The notes: generated by a model from the letters alone, not told the origin. A stretch of 64,000 bases of DNA from Jannaschia sp. S6380 (GCF_023015695.1 NZ_JALKAS010000001.1:1364001-1428000); one strand, 5' to 3'; counted from the stretch's first letter, positions 8,456 through 18,764 are shown. Numbers and translations are program-made.

Positions 8456-9382
8456 TCAGTATTTTGTCGCCGGCACGGGCGGCGTCACGCTGCGTCTGCG
8501 GCGCGCCTCGCGCCAGGCGATGAAGCTGACGGCGGCGATGATGATCCCGGCCCCCAGGATGACCCAGGCATCCGGCGGCTCATCGAAGAGCGTCCATCCC
8601 AGAAGGACCGCCCAGATCATCTGCAGGAACGTCACCGGCTGCGTGACCGAGACCGGCGCCGCTGCGAAGGCCCGCGTCATCGTGTAGTGCCCGGTGGTCG
8701 CGAAGGCCGCGACGACGAACATCCAGCCGATATCCGCCAGGCTCGGCGGGACCCAGACGGCCATGGCGAAGGGGGCGAGACCGATGGTGACCGTTACCGA
8801 CAGCATCGCGACGACCATCCCCGCGGCGTTCCGATCCGACAGGCGCTTGGCCAGCAGGTAGGACGCCCCGAAGATGACCGCCGTCAGCAGCATGGCCAGG
8901 TGCCCGGTCTGGATCTCGCGAAAGCCGGGGCGCAGGATCACGACCGTACCCGCCAGCGCCGCGAGGATCGCCAGAATCCGCGGCAGGGCGATCCGTTCGT
9001 TCAGGAAGATCGCCGCGCCCAGCGTGACGTAGACCGGGCTGAGATAGTTCATCGCCGTCACCTCGGCGATGGGGATCTGGGTCATGGCGTAGAACCACAG
9101 GATCACGGCCAGCGCATGCAGCACCCCCCGGGTCGCGAACAGCGCCAGATCGACGCGGGGGACGGAGGTGCGCAGCAGTGCGGGCAGCACGGGCAGCAGG
9201 AAGACCAGGCCCAGGAGGTATCGCAGGAACGCCGCCTCGGCCGCCGGAAGGTCTTGTGCGGCATGCTTGACCACGGCGGTCACCGCGATGAAGCACAGCC
9301 CCGTCGCGATCATCCACAGGATGCCTTGAAGGGGCCGGGACGGTGGCGTCATGGGCCGTGTCTGCGCCCGTTTTCGTGCCAT
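8456..9382 (-). CDS. EamA/DMT-family permease
   Basis: 308-residue inner-membrane protein with about ten hydrophobic helices in two EamA repeats: the first contains AVVKHAAQDLPAAEAAFLRYLLGLVFLLPVLPALL and PIAEVTAMNYLSPVYVTLGAAIFLNERI, the second contains ATTGHYTMTRAFAAAPVSVTQPVTFLQMIWAVLLGWTLFDE. The family exports amino acids or other metabolites; substrate not predictable. The ATG at 9380-9382 follows the LysE stop by 10 bases with GGGGTGA upstream; an alternative is the ATG at 9352 (MTPPSRP). Likely cotranscribed with the LysE gene. Confidence 0.85.
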   Translation of the reverse strand: MARKRAQTRPMTPPSRPLQGILWMIATGLCFIAVTAVVKHAAQDLPAAEAAFLRYLLGLVFLLPVLPALLRTSVPRVDLALFATRGVLHALAVILWFYAMTQIPIAEVTAMNYLSPVYVTLGAAIFLNERIALPRILAILAALAGTVVILRPGFREIQTGHLAMLLTAVIFGASYLLAKRLSDRNAAGMVVAMLSVTVTIGLAPFAMAVWVPPSLADIGWMFVVAAFATTGHYTMTRAFAAAPVSVTQPVTFLQMIWAVLLGWTLFDEPPDAWVILGAGIIIAAVSFIAWREARRRRSVTPPVPATKY

Positions 9383-9392
9383 CGCAAGACGT

Positions 9393-9986
9393 TCACCCCA
9401 GGATCAGGCTGGCCGCGATCGCCCACATCAGGGCCGCCACCAGCAGATCTAGGATCCGCCAGGCCATCGGCCGCGCGAAGATCGGCCGGAGCAGCGCCGC
9501 GCCGTAGCCCAGCGTGAAGAAGAACGTGAATGAGGCGACGACGGCCCCTGCCCCGAAGAGCGGCGGATCGTCGGACTGCGCGCCGATGGAGCCGAGCAGG
9601 ACCAGCGTATCCAGATACACATGAGGGTTCAGCCACGTCAGCGCGAGGCAGGTCAGAACGGCGCGCCACAGGCCGCCGGCACGTCCCTCGGGTTGTAACG
9701 CACCCTGCCCCTTCCAGGCCGACCAAAGGGCACGCGCGCCATAGGCCAGCAGGAACGCCGCCCCACCCCAGCGGAAGGCCGGCACGATCCACGGCGCCGC
9801 CTCGATCAGGACGCCGAAGCCCGCGACGCCCGCCGCCACCAGCAGGGCATCCGAAATGGCGCAGGTCAGGACGACGGACAGGACGTGTTCGCCGCGCAGG
9901 CCCTGGCGCAGGACGAAGGCGTTCTGCGCCCCGATGGCGAGGATCAGTGACAGGCCGAGAAGGAAGCCGGAGACGAGGGAGGTCAT
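9393..9986 (-). CDS. LysE/ArgO family amino-acid exporter
   Basis: 197-residue, six-helix inner-membrane exporter. The N-terminus GFLLGLSLILAIGAQNAFVLRQGLRGEHV is the diagnostic LysE/ArgO signature (GAQNAFVLRQG), and ALTWLNPHVYLDTLVLLGSIG is the second conserved block. The family exports basic amino acids (lysine, arginine). GAGGGAGG precedes the ATG. Its regulator (an ArgP/LysG-type LysR protein) is not adjacent; the gene sits 10 bases upstream of an EamA permease. Confidence 0.9.
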   Translation of the reverse strand: MTSLVSGFLLGLSLILAIGAQNAFVLRQGLRGEHVLSVVLTCAISDALLVAAGVAGFGVLIEAAPWIVPAFRWGGAAFLLAYGARALWSAWKGQGALQPEGRAGGLWRAVLTCLALTWLNPHVYLDTLVLLGSIGAQSDDPPLFGAGAVVASFTFFFTLGYGAALLRPIFARPMAWRILDLLVAALMWAIAASLILG

Positions 9987-10031
9987 CGCGCCGGGATGCC
10001 CGGACCTGCGTCAGGACGCAACGCCGCCCCG

Positions 10032-10709
10032 TCAGTCGTCGTTCAGGCGACGTTCCAGCGCAGCGGCCCGGCCACGCAAGGTCAGCGCGATCGCGTAGAC
10101 GAAGACGAAGGTGATGCCGCCCAGCATCCGCTCATAGAGGCCGTCGATGTCTGTGGGCAGGAAGAAGAAGATCGGCGCCAGCGGAACCCACAGGATCGTC
10201 GCGAGCCGGCACATCCAGCCGTAGGTCTTCGATATCGCGTCCGCCCCCGCCGACATGCCCCATGGGATGACGGCGAAGGCCACGCCCAGCGCCCAGACCA
10301 ACTGCGTGTGGATCACCCACCCCTCGCTGTCGCCGTCGCCGTATTCGTTACGTGCACCGACCAGGAACACGATCAACCCGGTCAGGATCAGCCCGAAGAT
10401 GCCCGCCGTCCAGCCGCGGCCGCCCAGATGCGCATGCGCCGCCCCCGAGGACAGCGCGATCAGCGAGGCGGCATAGGCATAGATGCCGATATCGACGATG
10501 AATTCGTAGCGGCCGGCGCCCAGGTCCGAAATCGTATCGGCGATCCAGTCGTGATCCGGCACGACGAAATCCGCGATGAGTATGGACACGGTGAAGATGA
10601 CCGGCCCGGCCATCGCGATCCAGGCCAACCCGCGCAGGATGTCGGGATGCTCGGGCAGCGGATCGCCCGGACGTTCGGGTACCTCCTGCGGGTTGGTGGG
10701 GCGTCGCAT
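10032..10709 (-). CDS. DUF998 family membrane protein
   Basis: 225-residue protein with about six membrane segments (ILRGLAWIAMAGPVIFTVSILIADF, DIGIYAYAASLIALSSGAAH, GIFGLILTGLIVFLVGA and later). The DHDWIADTISDLGAG segment after the first helix is the DUF998 signature; function unknown. I choose the ATG at 10707-10709 because GGGAGGATCC lies just upstream, rather than an ATG ten codons earlier. It precedes the LysE gene on the same strand by 45 bases. Confidence 0.75.
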   Translation of the reverse strand: MRRPTNPQEVPERPGDPLPEHPDILRGLAWIAMAGPVIFTVSILIADFVVPDHDWIADTISDLGAGRYEFIVDIGIYAYAASLIALSSGAAHAHLGGRGWTAGIFGLILTGLIVFLVGARNEYGDGDSEGWVIHTQLVWALGVAFAVIPWGMSAGADAISKTYGWMCRLATILWVPLAPIFFFLPTDIDGLYERMLGGITFVFVYAIALTLRGRAAALERRLNDD

Positions 10710-10790
10710 GATGGATCCTCCCGCGACCGGATGCCGCACGTCTCGGGGAAGAAACGGATCGCCCGGACGGAGGGTTCCCGGATGGCGCAG

Positions 10791-11531
10791 TCAGAGCTGC
10801 GCCATCACCTCGTCGCTGGCCTCGAAATTGGCGGTGACGTTCTGGACGTCGTCGTCATCCTCCAGCGCATCGAGCAGCTTCATCAGCGACTGCATGCCCT
10901 CGAGATCCAGCTCGGTCGTGGTCGTCGGCCGCCAGACGAGCTTGGTCGACTCGCTCTCGCCCAGTTGCTCCTCCAGCGCGTTCGACACGGCGGCGAGGTC
11001 CGTATCGGCGCACCAGACGACATGGCCCTCCTCGTCGCTCTCGACATCTTCGGCACCGGCCTCGATCGCGGCCATCAGGACGGTCTCGGCATCGCCCACG
11101 CTGGCCGGATAGACCACCTGCCCCTTGCGGTCGAACATGAAGCCGACCGATCCGGTCTCGCCCAGGTTGCCGCCGTTCTTCGAAAAGGTGGACCGGACGG
11201 ACGACGCGGTGCGATTGCGGTTGTCCGTCATCGCCTCGACGATGACGGCGACGCCGCCGGGGCCGTAGCCCTCGTACCGGATCTCGTCATAGTTCTCGGC
11301 ATCGCCGCCCGAGGCCTTGGCGATGGCGCGCTGGATCACATCCTTGGGAACCGACTGGCCCTTCGCTTCCTTCACGGCGAGGCGCAGGCGCGGGTTCTTG
11401 TCGGGATCGGGGTCGCCCATCTTGGCGGCGACCGTGATCTCCTTGGCCATCTTCGAGAACAGCTTGGCGCGCAGCTTGTCCTGCCGGCCCTTGCGATGCT
11501 GGATGTTCGCCCATTTGGAATGGCCTGCCAT
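10791..11531 (-). CDS. yebC: YebC/PmpR family regulator/translation factor
   Basis: 246 residues, full length for the YebC/PmpR family. The N-terminus [32 protein letters not shown] is nearly invariant in the family, followed by [30 protein letters not shown] and [28 protein letters not shown]. Members have been described as DNA-binding regulators and, for YebC proteins, as factors that relieve ribosome stalling at proline-rich motifs. Cytoplasmic. No ruv genes, its frequent neighbours, are present here. Confidence 0.95.
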   Translation of the reverse strand: MAGHSKWANIQHRKGRQDKLRAKLFSKMAKEITVAAKMGDPDPDKNPRLRLAVKEAKGQSVPKDVIQRAIAKASGGDAENYDEIRYEGYGPGGVAVIVEAMTDNRNRTASSVRSTFSKNGGNLGETGSVGFMFDRKGQVVYPASVGDAETVLMAAIEAGAEDVESDEEGHVVWCADTDLAAVSNALEEQLGESESTKLVWRPTTTTELDLEGMQSLMKLLDALEDDDDVQNVTANFEASDEVMAQL

Positions 11532-11615
11532 CGGTCCCCCCTGATGCTATGCTATCGTCGCGGCATGGCGATATAGGCCCTGTCCCCGCCGACCCGCAAG
11601 ACCGGAGGAGCCCGC

Positions 11616-11990
11616 ATGCGCAAGGTCAAGCAGATCACGCCTTTCGTCCTGATTCCTGATCTGGACGAGGCCATCGCCTTCTACGAGGGCCTGGGTTTTG
11701 CCTGCACGTTCCGGGGCACCGGGCCGGGCTATGCGTTCCTGCGGGCGGATGGCGGGGCGATCCGGCTGCTCGAGACCGACGACCCCGACGCGGCCGCCGC
11801 CGCCCGTCAGCATATGGTGTATATCGACATGGGGGATATCGACGCGTTCTGGGACGACGCGCGCCCGTTCCTCGACACCCTGCCCCGTACCCGCGTCCGT
11901 GCGCCGTTCGACCAGTCCTACGGCCAGCGCGAGGTGCATGTGATCGACCCCGGCGGCACGCTGCTGCTGTTCGGGCAGGAGATCGGCTGA
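11616..11990 (+). CDS. VOC family (glyoxalase/bleomycin-resistance fold) protein
   Basis: 124-residue single vicinal-oxygen-chelate domain: KQITPFVLIPDLDEAIAFYEGLGFACTFRG at the N-terminus and FDQSYGQREVHVIDPGGTLLLFGQ at the C-terminus, typical of bleomycin-resistance-like proteins that bind small ligands or catalyse metal-dependent reactions. GGAGGAGCCCGC precedes the ATG. Substrate unknown. It diverges from yebC and lies 64 bases before the SLC13 gene. Confidence 0.8.
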   Translation: MRKVKQITPFVLIPDLDEAIAFYEGLGFACTFRGTGPGYAFLRADGGAIRLLETDDPDAAAAARQHMVYIDMGDIDAFWDDARPFLDTLPRTRVRAPFDQSYGQREVHVIDPGGTLLLFGQEIG

Positions 11991-12054
11991 CACGGCGATT
12001 GCCGCGCGTGCCATCTCTGCTAGATGCCGGGGACAGCAACCCGGACCAGACCCC

Positions 12055-13833
12055 ATGACCACCGACCAGATCATCCTTTTCGCCCTTTTCGGCGGCGTCT
12101 TCGCGATGCTGCTCTGGGGGCGGTTCCGCTATGACCTGGTGGCGTTCTCGGCACTGCTCCTGGGGGTGATCCTGGGGGTCATTCCCAAGGAGGACGCGTT
12201 CTCGGGCTTCGGGCATCCGGCGACGATCGTGGTCGCGCTCGTCCTCGTGGTGTCGGCGGGGCTGGTTCGGTCGGGGGCCGTCCTTCTGATCACGCGGACG
12301 ATGATCGACGCGGGCCGCAGCGTGGGCAGCCATATCGCGATCATGGGCGGCATTGGCGCGGTCCTGTCGGCGTTCATGAACAACGTCGCGGCGCTGGCGC
12401 TCCTGATGCCGGTCGACATCGCCACCGCGCGCAAGGCGGGGCGGATGCCGGGAACGACGCTGATGCCGCTCAGTTTCGCGACGATCCTCGGCGGCATGAT
12501 CACGCTGATCGGGACACCGCCCAACATCATCATCGCCGGCATCCGCCGCGACCAGTTGGGCGAGAGCTTCGCGATGTTCGACTTCTTTCCCGTGGGCGCC
12601 GTCACCGCGCTGGCGGGGCTGGCCTTCGTGGCGCTTCTGGGCTGGCGGATGATCCCCGGTCAGGGCGACGTGCAGGGCGGCGCGTCCGAGACCGAGGTGA
12701 CGCATTACATCGCCGAGCTGACCGTGCCGAAGGACCATCCCCGCATCGGCGCGAAAGTGTCCGATTTCGGCGACGTCGCCGAGGAGACGGCCGTCCACAT
12801 CATCGGCCTGATCCGCGACGGCCGCCGCATGTTCGGCAGCGCCCGGCATGTCGCATTGGAGGCCGGCGACGCCCTGATCCTCGAGGCCGAGCCGGGCGCG
12901 CTGGACGAATTCCGCGCGACCGAGAACCTGGAGTTCACCGACGACCGCCGCATGTCCCTGCTGGACGCGGCGGATCAGGGGCTCAGCCTGATCGAGGTCG
13001 TGGTGACCGAGACCAGCCGCATCACCGGCAAGTCCGCGCAATCCATCGGGCTCGCCTGGCGGCAGCGGACGGTGCTGATGGGCATTTCGCGCAAGGGTCG
13101 GCGGATCAAGGACCGGCTGCGACGGACGGAGGTGCAGACCGGCGACATCCTCCTCCTCCTCGCGCCGACGGAATCGGTCGAGGATGTCGTGACCTGGCTG
13201 GGCGCTCTGCCGCTTGCGGACCGGGGTCTGGCGGTGACCGAGAACAAGAAGATCTGGCCCGCCGCCGGGCTGTTCCTGATGGCCGTCGTCGCGGCGAGCT
13301 TCGGCCTCGTCGACCTGACCGTGGCGTTGGGTGTCGTGGTGGTCGGCTACGTGCTGTCGCGCATCGTGCCGCTCCACGAACTGTACACCCATATCGAATG
13401 GCCGGTCGTGGTGCTGCTGGGGTCGATGATCCCGCTCGGCGCGGCGCTGGAGACGTCGGGCGGCACCGGCCTGATCGCGAACTGGCTGACCGGCATCACC
13501 ACCGGGCAGCCCGCCTGGGTCGCGCTCCTGCTCCTCATGGTGGTGACCATGGTGCTGTCGGCGATCCTGAACAACACGGCGACCGCCATCGTCGCGGCCC
13601 CCGTCGGCATTCAGATGGCCCGCTCTCTCGACGTGAACCCCGACAGCTTCCTGATCGCGGTGGCGGTCGCCGCCTCCTGCGCGTTTCTCACGCCGATCGG
13701 GCACAAGAACAACACGCTGATCCTCGGCCCCGGCGGTTACGGCTTCGGCGACTACTGGCGGATGGGCCTGCCGCTGACGGCTCTGGTGGTCGCGGTCGCG
13801 CTGCCGGCGACCCTGTTCTTCTGGCCGCTCTGA
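12055..13833 (+). CDS. SLC13-family permease with RCK/TrkA_C domains
   Basis: 592-residue inner-membrane protein. Two hydrophobic halves flank a cytoplasmic insert of about residues 205-400 that holds two TrkA_C-type segments (ELTVPKDHPRIGAKVSDFGD and VVVTETSRITGKSAQSIGLAWRQRTVLMGI). The membrane halves show SLC13/CitM-like motifs: AFMNNVAALALLMPVDIATAR with GMITLIGTPPNIIIAGIRRDQLG, and the mirrored ILNNTATAIVAAPVGIQMA with AFLTPIGHKNN. The family takes up divalent anions such as sulfate, succinate or citrate; the TrkA_C architecture is common in putative sulfate/thiosulfate transporters. Substrate undetermined. Confidence 0.85.
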   Translation: MTTDQIILFALFGGVFAMLLWGRFRYDLVAFSALLLGVILGVIPKEDAFSGFGHPATIVVALVLVVSAGLVRSGAVLLITRTMIDAGRSVGSHIAIMGGIGAVLSAFMNNVAALALLMPVDIATARKAGRMPGTTLMPLSFATILGGMITLIGTPPNIIIAGIRRDQLGESFAMFDFFPVGAVTALAGLAFVALLGWRMIPGQGDVQGGASETEVTHYIAELTVPKDHPRIGAKVSDFGDVAEETAVHIIGLIRDGRRMFGSARHVALEAGDALILEAEPGALDEFRATENLEFTDDRRMSLLDAADQGLSLIEVVVTETSRITGKSAQSIGLAWRQRTVLMGISRKGRRIKDRLRRTEVQTGDILLLLAPTESVEDVVTWLGALPLADRGLAVTENKKIWPAAGLFLMAVVAASFGLVDLTVALGVVVVGYVLSRIVPLHELYTHIEWPVVVLLGSMIPLGAALETSGGTGLIANWLTGITTGQPAWVALLLLMVVTMVLSAILNNTATAIVAAPVGIQMARSLDVNPDSFLIAVAVAASCAFLTPIGHKNNTLILGPGGYGFGDYWRMGLPLTALVVAVALPATLFFWPL

Positions 13834-13921
13834 CGGCGCACGGCCGGGACGGCGCGGATATTCGGCGGGCGGACAGACCCGGTCCCTTGCCCCCGGCGGG
13901 CGCCGGGCGCAGAAAGCGGGC

Positions 13922-14719
13922 ATGGCCTTCCTGCGGTTCACCATCCTCGGCTGCGGCTCCTCCGGCGGCGTGCCGCGCCTCGGCGGCCATTGGGGCGATT
14001 GCGACCCGGAGGAGCCGAAGAACCGCCGCCGCCGCTGCTCCCTCCTCGTGGAGCGGCTGGGCGACGACGGCATCACGCGCGTCCTGATCGACACCTCGCC
14101 GGATATGCGTCAGCAATTGCTGGACGCGGAGGTCGGCGAACTCGACGGCGTGGTCTGGACACACAGCCATGCCGACCACGTTCACGGCATCGACGACCTT
14201 CGGATGATCGTCTTCAACCAGCGGCGCCTTCTGGATGTCTGGGCGGACGAGCCGACCTTCGCCGCCCTGACCGCGCGCTTCGGCTATGCCTTCGCCACGC
14301 CCGCGGGCTCCAGCTATCCGCCGATCCTGCTGCGGCATGCCCTGTCGGGGCCGGTGACCATCGACGGCGCCGGCGGCCCGATCGAGATCGTGCCGATCCC
14401 CGTGGGCCACGGCGACATGGCCGCACTCGGCCTGCGCATCGGCGGGCTGGCCTACATGCCCGATGTCAAGGACATCCCCGACACCGCCCTGCCCGCCCTG
14501 CGCGACCTCGACATCTGGGTCTTGGACGCGCTCCGGCGGCGCACGCACCCGTCGCACCTGTCGCTAGACGAGGCGCTGGCCTGGTTCGAACGCCTGTCGC
14601 CGGCCCGCGGCGTCCTGACCAACATGCATGTCGACCTCGACTGGGCGACGGTCACGAACGAGACGCCCCAGAACGTCTCCGCCGCATATGACGGCCTCGT
14701 GCTGGAGTTGCCGTGCTAG
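13922..14719 (+). CDS. MBL-fold metallo-hydrolase, PhnP-like
   Basis: 265-residue metallo-beta-lactamase-fold enzyme. FTILGCGSSGGVPRLGGHWGDCDPEEPKNRRRRCSLLVE is the PhnP/RNase-Z-like N-terminus with a Cys motif, HSHADHVHGIDDLR carries the HxHxDH metal site, and IPVGHGDMAALGLRIGG and NMHVDLDW contribute the remaining ligands. Related proteins hydrolyse cyclic phosphodiesters; in Rhodobacterales this gene usually follows tatD and metG, which are absent here. Its stop codon overlaps the GTG start of the AEC transporter by 7 bases, so the two are coupled. Confidence 0.85.
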   Translation: MAFLRFTILGCGSSGGVPRLGGHWGDCDPEEPKNRRRRCSLLVERLGDDGITRVLIDTSPDMRQQLLDAEVGELDGVVWTHSHADHVHGIDDLRMIVFNQRRLLDVWADEPTFAALTARFGYAFATPAGSSYPPILLRHALSGPVTIDGAGGPIEIVPIPVGHGDMAALGLRIGGLAYMPDVKDIPDTALPALRDLDIWVLDALRRRTHPSHLSLDEALAWFERLSPARGVLTNMHVDLDWATVTNETPQNVSAAYDGLVLELPC

Positions 14720-15639
14720 ACGTCCTGGCCGTCACGGTCCCGGTCTTCCTGATCATCGCGGCGGGCTATGTCGCGGTCTGGCACAAATTGTTCAGCCAGG
14801 CCCAGGTCGATGGGCTGATGATGTTCACCCAGCGCTTCGCGATCCCGTGCCTGCTGTTCCTGGCCATGGCCCGGCTGGACCTCGCGCAGGGCTTCGACCT
14901 GCGGTTGCTGACGGCGTATTATTCCGGATCGGTGGTCTGCTTCGCGGCCGGAATCGTCGGAACCCTTCTCTGGCTGCGCAGAGGGGCCGAGGACGCGGTG
15001 GCCGTGGGCTTCGCCGGGATGTTCGCGAACACCGTCCTTCTGGGCCTGCCCATCGCCGAGCGGGCCTATGGCGTCGAAAGCCTGGCGCCGAACTACGCGA
15101 TCATCGCCCTGCATGCGGCGTTTTGCTATTTCACCGGCATCACCGCGATGGAGGTCGTGCGCGCCGGCGGCACCGGCTTGATCGGCGGGCTGACGACCGT
15201 GGCGCGCAAGATGGCCACCAATTCGCTGATGATCGGCGTGGCGCTCGGGCTGGCTTTGAACCTGTCGGGCCTGTCCCTGCCCGCCCCGGTCGAGGAGGCG
15301 GTCGCCCTGATCGCCCGCGCCGCCCTGCCCGCCGCGCTGTTCGGCCTCGGCGGCATCCTCGTGCAGTATCGCCCCGAAGGCGACGCGCGCGGCATCGCGC
15401 TCTGTTGCGGGATCGCGCTGATCCTGCATCCGGCCTGGACCTACGGGATGGGGCGCCTGCTGGGCCTGGGCGACGGGCCGTTCCGCGCCGCCGTCCTGAC
15501 CGCGGCGATGGCGCCGGGCGTCAACTCCTACCTCTTCGCGGCGATGCACGGACGTGCGGTCCGCATCAGCGCGTCGTCCGTCCTGATCGGCACGGGACTG
15601 TCGGTGCTGACGGTGTCCGGCTGGCTGCTGCTGCTCTGA
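14713..15639 (+). CDS. AEC (auxin efflux carrier) family transporter
   Basis: 308-residue inner-membrane transporter with about ten helices. The start is the GTG at 14713-14715, inside the end of the MBL gene. Family signs are LDVLAVTVPVFLIIAAGYVAVWHKLFS at the N-terminus, KMATNSLMIGVALGLALNLSGLSLPAPVEEAVALIARAALPAALFGLGG at the repeat junction, and APGVNSYLFAAMHGRAVRISASSVLIGTGLSVLT near the end. Bacterial AEC proteins transport malonate, malate or similar organic anions; substrate unknown. Confidence 0.85.
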   Translation: MLDVLAVTVPVFLIIAAGYVAVWHKLFSQAQVDGLMMFTQRFAIPCLLFLAMARLDLAQGFDLRLLTAYYSGSVVCFAAGIVGTLLWLRRGAEDAVAVGFAGMFANTVLLGLPIAERAYGVESLAPNYAIIALHAAFCYFTGITAMEVVRAGGTGLIGGLTTVARKMATNSLMIGVALGLALNLSGLSLPAPVEEAVALIARAALPAALFGLGGILVQYRPEGDARGIALCCGIALILHPAWTYGMGRLLGLGDGPFRAAVLTAAMAPGVNSYLFAAMHGRAVRISASSVLIGTGLSVLTVSGWLLLL

Positions 15640-15643
15640 CGCG

Positions 15644-16519
15644 TCAGCCGTCGGACATCGCGGCGGGCCAGACCGGAACGGTCGGCGCGGTGCCAAAGCT
15701 CTTGTCCAGCTCCCACGCCACGAAGAGCGGGACCGGATCGGCCTCGCCCGCCGGCTCTCCCAACCAGTCGGGACGCGCAACCGGGCGTGCGGAGCGGTGC
15801 AGCCCGTTGCAGAACGGCTGACGATTCAGCCAGGCACGCATGTCGGCGCGCTTGCGCGAGGAATGGAACGGTCCCCAATCGGCGGCCACGCCACGCATGC
15901 CGCGGCTGACGACGCCGTCGCGGGGCACCGTCAGGTTCATGATCCGCACCGCGCAGGACATGTTCAGCGCGCCGTCCTTCAGCGCCTCGCCCGAACGCGC
16001 CTGGCAGCCGTAGCCCCGCGCGGTGGCCGGCAGGATCTGAACCAGGCCGTACCACAGGCCGCCGCCGCCAACGGCGGTCGGACGCCAGGTGCTTTCGTGC
16101 TTGGCAAGCGTCGACAGCAGGCCCGCCCAGAACGCCTTGCGCTCCCATTCGTCCGCCTCGGGATAGGCCGGGCACCACTCCGCGATATCGCGCGGCACCG
16201 TCTGCACCAGCCGGTCGCCATGCGTATCGAGCGCGCGCATGGCCGCCGCCGTCCAGCGGGCCGAGCCACGGATATGATCCCAGCGCAGATCGGGCATTTC
16301 CTGGAGGCGGGGCCTGGACGCGGGACGGACGGACGCCTCGGGCGCGAGGAGCGAGCCGAGATCGGCCCCGGGGGCGCCTGACAGGGACATGGTACTGGGA
16401 ACCGTGGTTAGCATACGCTGCGTCGGCCGTGGATCGGCAAACGCGGCACCTGCCGCCAGAACGGGCAACAACGCGCCCGCAACACCGCGGCGCAGGGCCC
16501 GCTTCCATCGATTCGCCAT
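15644..16519 (-). CDS. Exported lytic transglycosylase (SLT domain)
   Basis: 291-residue protein with a signal peptide ([25 protein letters not shown]) for export to the periplasm. The catalytic SLT core is visible: [18 protein letters not shown] with the catalytic Glu in [23 protein letters not shown] (the GLMQ-type motif), and [10 protein letters not shown]. Such enzymes cleave the MurNAc-GlcNAc bond of peptidoglycan. The ATG at 16517-16519 has GGGGGGAAAC upstream; longer frames lack homology. Divergent from gatB; the 283-base gap between them holds no other gene that I can see and should carry both promoters. Confidence 0.85.
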   Translation of the reverse strand: MANRWKRALRRGVAGALLPVLAAGAAFADPRPTQRMLTTVPSTMSLSGAPGADLGSLLAPEASVRPASRPRLQEMPDLRWDHIRGSARWTAAAMRALDTHGDRLVQTVPRDIAEWCPAYPEADEWERKAFWAGLLSTLAKHESTWRPTAVGGGGLWYGLVQILPATARGYGCQARSGEALKDGALNMSCAVRIMNLTVPRDGVVSRGMRGVAADWGPFHSSRKRADMRAWLNRQPFCNGLHRSARPVARPDWLGEPAGEADPVPLFVAWELDKSFGTAPTVPVWPAAMSDG

Positions 16520-16802
16520 GTTTCCCCCCGGGTTGCCCCAACTTTTCGTCGTTCGCGTCCCGCCATATCTGGTGGTTCGCGATGGATCGGCGTCGAAATA
16601 TCGCGCCGAAGACCAGGCGGCCCGGTTGGCAGACCCGGCCGACGACATCCGGTCGGTAACATTTGACCATCCGGTCGCAAAGCGCAGCGTGCCGGTGCAT
16701 GTGGAAACGGTATTTTCCCGCCGATATTCCTGCGCTTCCGGCGCCTTGCCCCCGCATCGCCGGCGCCGTAAACCAGGACCCGACCCCGCCCGGAGGCCTG
16801 CC

Positions 16803-18317
16803 ATGCTCGACGTGACCGCACCCACACCGAAACCCCGCGTCATCGCGGGCGAAACGCATGACTGGGAACTGGTCATCGGGATGGAGGTGCATGCCCAGGT
16901 CGCGTCCAACGCCAAGCTCTTTTCGGGTGCCTCGACACGGTTCGGGGCCGAACCCAATTCCAACGTGGCCTTCGTGGACGCGGGCATGCCCGGCATGCTG
17001 CCCGTCATCAACGAGTTCTGTGTGGCGCAGGCGGTGCGCACGGGCCTCGGCCTGAACGCCGAGATCCACCTGAAGTCCGCCTTCGACCGCAAGAACTACT
17101 TCTATCCGGATCTGCCGCAGGGCTATCAGATCAGCCAGCTCTACCATCCCATCGTGGGCGAGGGCGAGGTTCTGGTCGAACTCGGCGATGGCACCGCGCG
17201 CGTCGTGCGGATCGAGCGGATCCATTTGGAACAGGACGCCGGCAAGTCGATCCACGACATGGATCCATCCATGTCCTTCGTCGATCTGAATCGCACCGGC
17301 GTCGCCCTGATGGAGATCGTCAGCCGCCCCGACATCCGCGGCCCCGAGGAAGCCGCCGCCTACATCGTCAAGCTGCGCCAGATCATGCGCTATCTGGGCA
17401 CCTGCGACGGCAACATGCAGAACGGCAACCTGCGCGCTGACGTCAACGTCTCGGTCTGCCGTCCGGGCCAGTACGAGAAGTATCAGGAAACGCAGGATTT
17501 CGGCCACCTGGGGACGCGCTGCGAAATCAAGAATATGAATTCGATGCGCTTCATCCAGGCCGCCATCGATTTCGAGGCGCGCCGCCAGATCGCCCTGCTG
17601 GAGCGGGGCGAGGCGGTCGTGCAGGAGACGCGCCTCTACGATCCCGACCGCGGCGAGACACGGTCCATGCGATCCAAGGAGGAGGCGCATGACTACCGCT
17701 ATTTCCCCGACCCCGACCTTCTGCCGCTGGAGATCGAGCAGGGCTGGGTCGACGAAATCGCGGCCGGCCTGCCGGAGCTGCCCGACGCCAAGAAGGCGCG
17801 GTTCGTCGACGAGTTCGGCCTGTCGGATTACGATGCCCGCGTGCTGACGGCGGATACCGATGCGGCCGCCTATTTCGAGGCCGTGGCCGACGCGTCCGGC
17901 AACGGCAAGGCGAGTGCCAACTGGGTCATCAACAACCTGTTCGGCCGCCTCAAGGAGGATGAGCGCGAGATCGAGGACAGCCCGATGACACCGGCGCAGC
18001 TGGCCAGCATCCTGCGGCTGATCGAGGCGGGGGACATTTCCGGCAAGATCGCCAAGGACCTGTTCGAGATCGTCTATGCCGAAGGCGGCGACCCGGCCGA
18101 GATCGTCGACGTACGCGGCCTTCGCCAAGTCACCGATACCGGCGCCATCGAGGCCGCGGTGGACGAGATCATGGCCGCGAACCCCACCCAGGTCGAGAAG
18201 GCGAAGGACAATCCCAAGCTTGCCGGGTGGTTCGTGGGGCAGGTGATGAAGGCCACCGGCGGCAAGGCCAATCCGGCCGTCGTGAACCAGATCGTGGCCG
18301 GGAAGCTTGCTGGATGA
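16803..18317 (+). CDS. gatB: Asp-tRNA(Asn)/Glu-tRNA(Gln) amidotransferase subunit B
   Basis: 504 residues, normal length. GatB binds the misacylated tRNA and, with GatA and GatC, converts Glu-tRNA(Gln) or Asp-tRNA(Asn) to the amide form. The start ATG at 16803 follows CGGAGGCCTGCC. Signatures: [78 protein letters not shown] in the cradle domain and the C-terminal YqeY-like tail ending [17 protein letters not shown]. gatA and gatC are not in the window. Confidence 0.97.
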   Translation: MLDVTAPTPKPRVIAGETHDWELVIGMEVHAQVASNAKLFSGASTRFGAEPNSNVAFVDAGMPGMLPVINEFCVAQAVRTGLGLNAEIHLKSAFDRKNYFYPDLPQGYQISQLYHPIVGEGEVLVELGDGTARVVRIERIHLEQDAGKSIHDMDPSMSFVDLNRTGVALMEIVSRPDIRGPEEAAAYIVKLRQIMRYLGTCDGNMQNGNLRADVNVSVCRPGQYEKYQETQDFGHLGTRCEIKNMNSMRFIQAAIDFEARRQIALLERGEAVVQETRLYDPDRGETRSMRSKEEAHDYRYFPDPDLLPLEIEQGWVDEIAAGLPELPDAKKARFVDEFGLSDYDARVLTADTDAAAYFEAVADASGNGKASANWVINNLFGRLKEDEREIEDSPMTPAQLASILRLIEAGDISGKIAKDLFEIVYAEGGDPAEIVDVRGLRQVTDTGAIEAAVDEIMAANPTQVEKAKDNPKLAGWFVGQVMKATGGKANPAVVNQIVAGKLAG

Positions 18318-18422
18318 CGCCCGGATCGGACGCGTGCTTTCTTACGTAGGGTCATGCGACTTTCCCTATGATATCCGGCAATTTACCATAATCCTGCCAT
18401 GCCGCTTGGCGATTGCGGGGGC

Positions 18423-18737
18423 ATGAGACACGACCCCACGCAATCCTCCGTCATCTATGAGTACGAGGTCATTCCGGCCCCCACCAAGCCCGAGCGCCAG
18501 CCCGGCCTGAAGACGGATGGCGAGCGCATCGCCTTCATGCTGTCGGAGATCTTCAACGAACTGGCCGAGGAAGGCTGGGAATACGTGCGCGCCGACACGA
18601 TCAACATCGACAACGTGACCGGCATCGCCGGCAACGCGCCCAAGGGCCACACGCTGCTGGTCTTCCGCAGGCCGCTGACATTGCCCGCCCCGCGCCAGTC
18701 CAGCGATGCCCTCGTCCCGGACAACCGTGTGGCCTGA
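18423..18737 (+). CDS. DUF4177 domain protein
   Basis: 104-residue soluble protein. The central segment YEYEVIPAPTKPER, then FMLSEIFNELAEEGWEYVRADTINID and LLVFRRPL fits the small DUF4177 fold, which has no assigned function. I take the ATG at 18423 (MRHDPTQSSVIYEYEV), preceded by GCGGGGGC, rather than one eight codons earlier. It lies 105 bases after gatB and converges with the BolA gene. Confidence 0.75.
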   Translation: MRHDPTQSSVIYEYEVIPAPTKPERQPGLKTDGERIAFMLSEIFNELAEEGWEYVRADTINIDNVTGIAGNAPKGHTLLVFRRPLTLPAPRQSSDALVPDNRVA

Positions 18738-18764
18738 CCGCGCGGCAACGCCCGTCATGGCGGG

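Noticed and set aside
11635..14094. 819-codon minus-strand open frame antisense to the VOC and SLC13 genes
   Set aside because: Composition is Arg/His/Gln-rich without domains; the plus-strand genes show clear families. Similar antisense frames at 15528-18128, 27096-29180 and 45895-48231 were dropped for the same reason.
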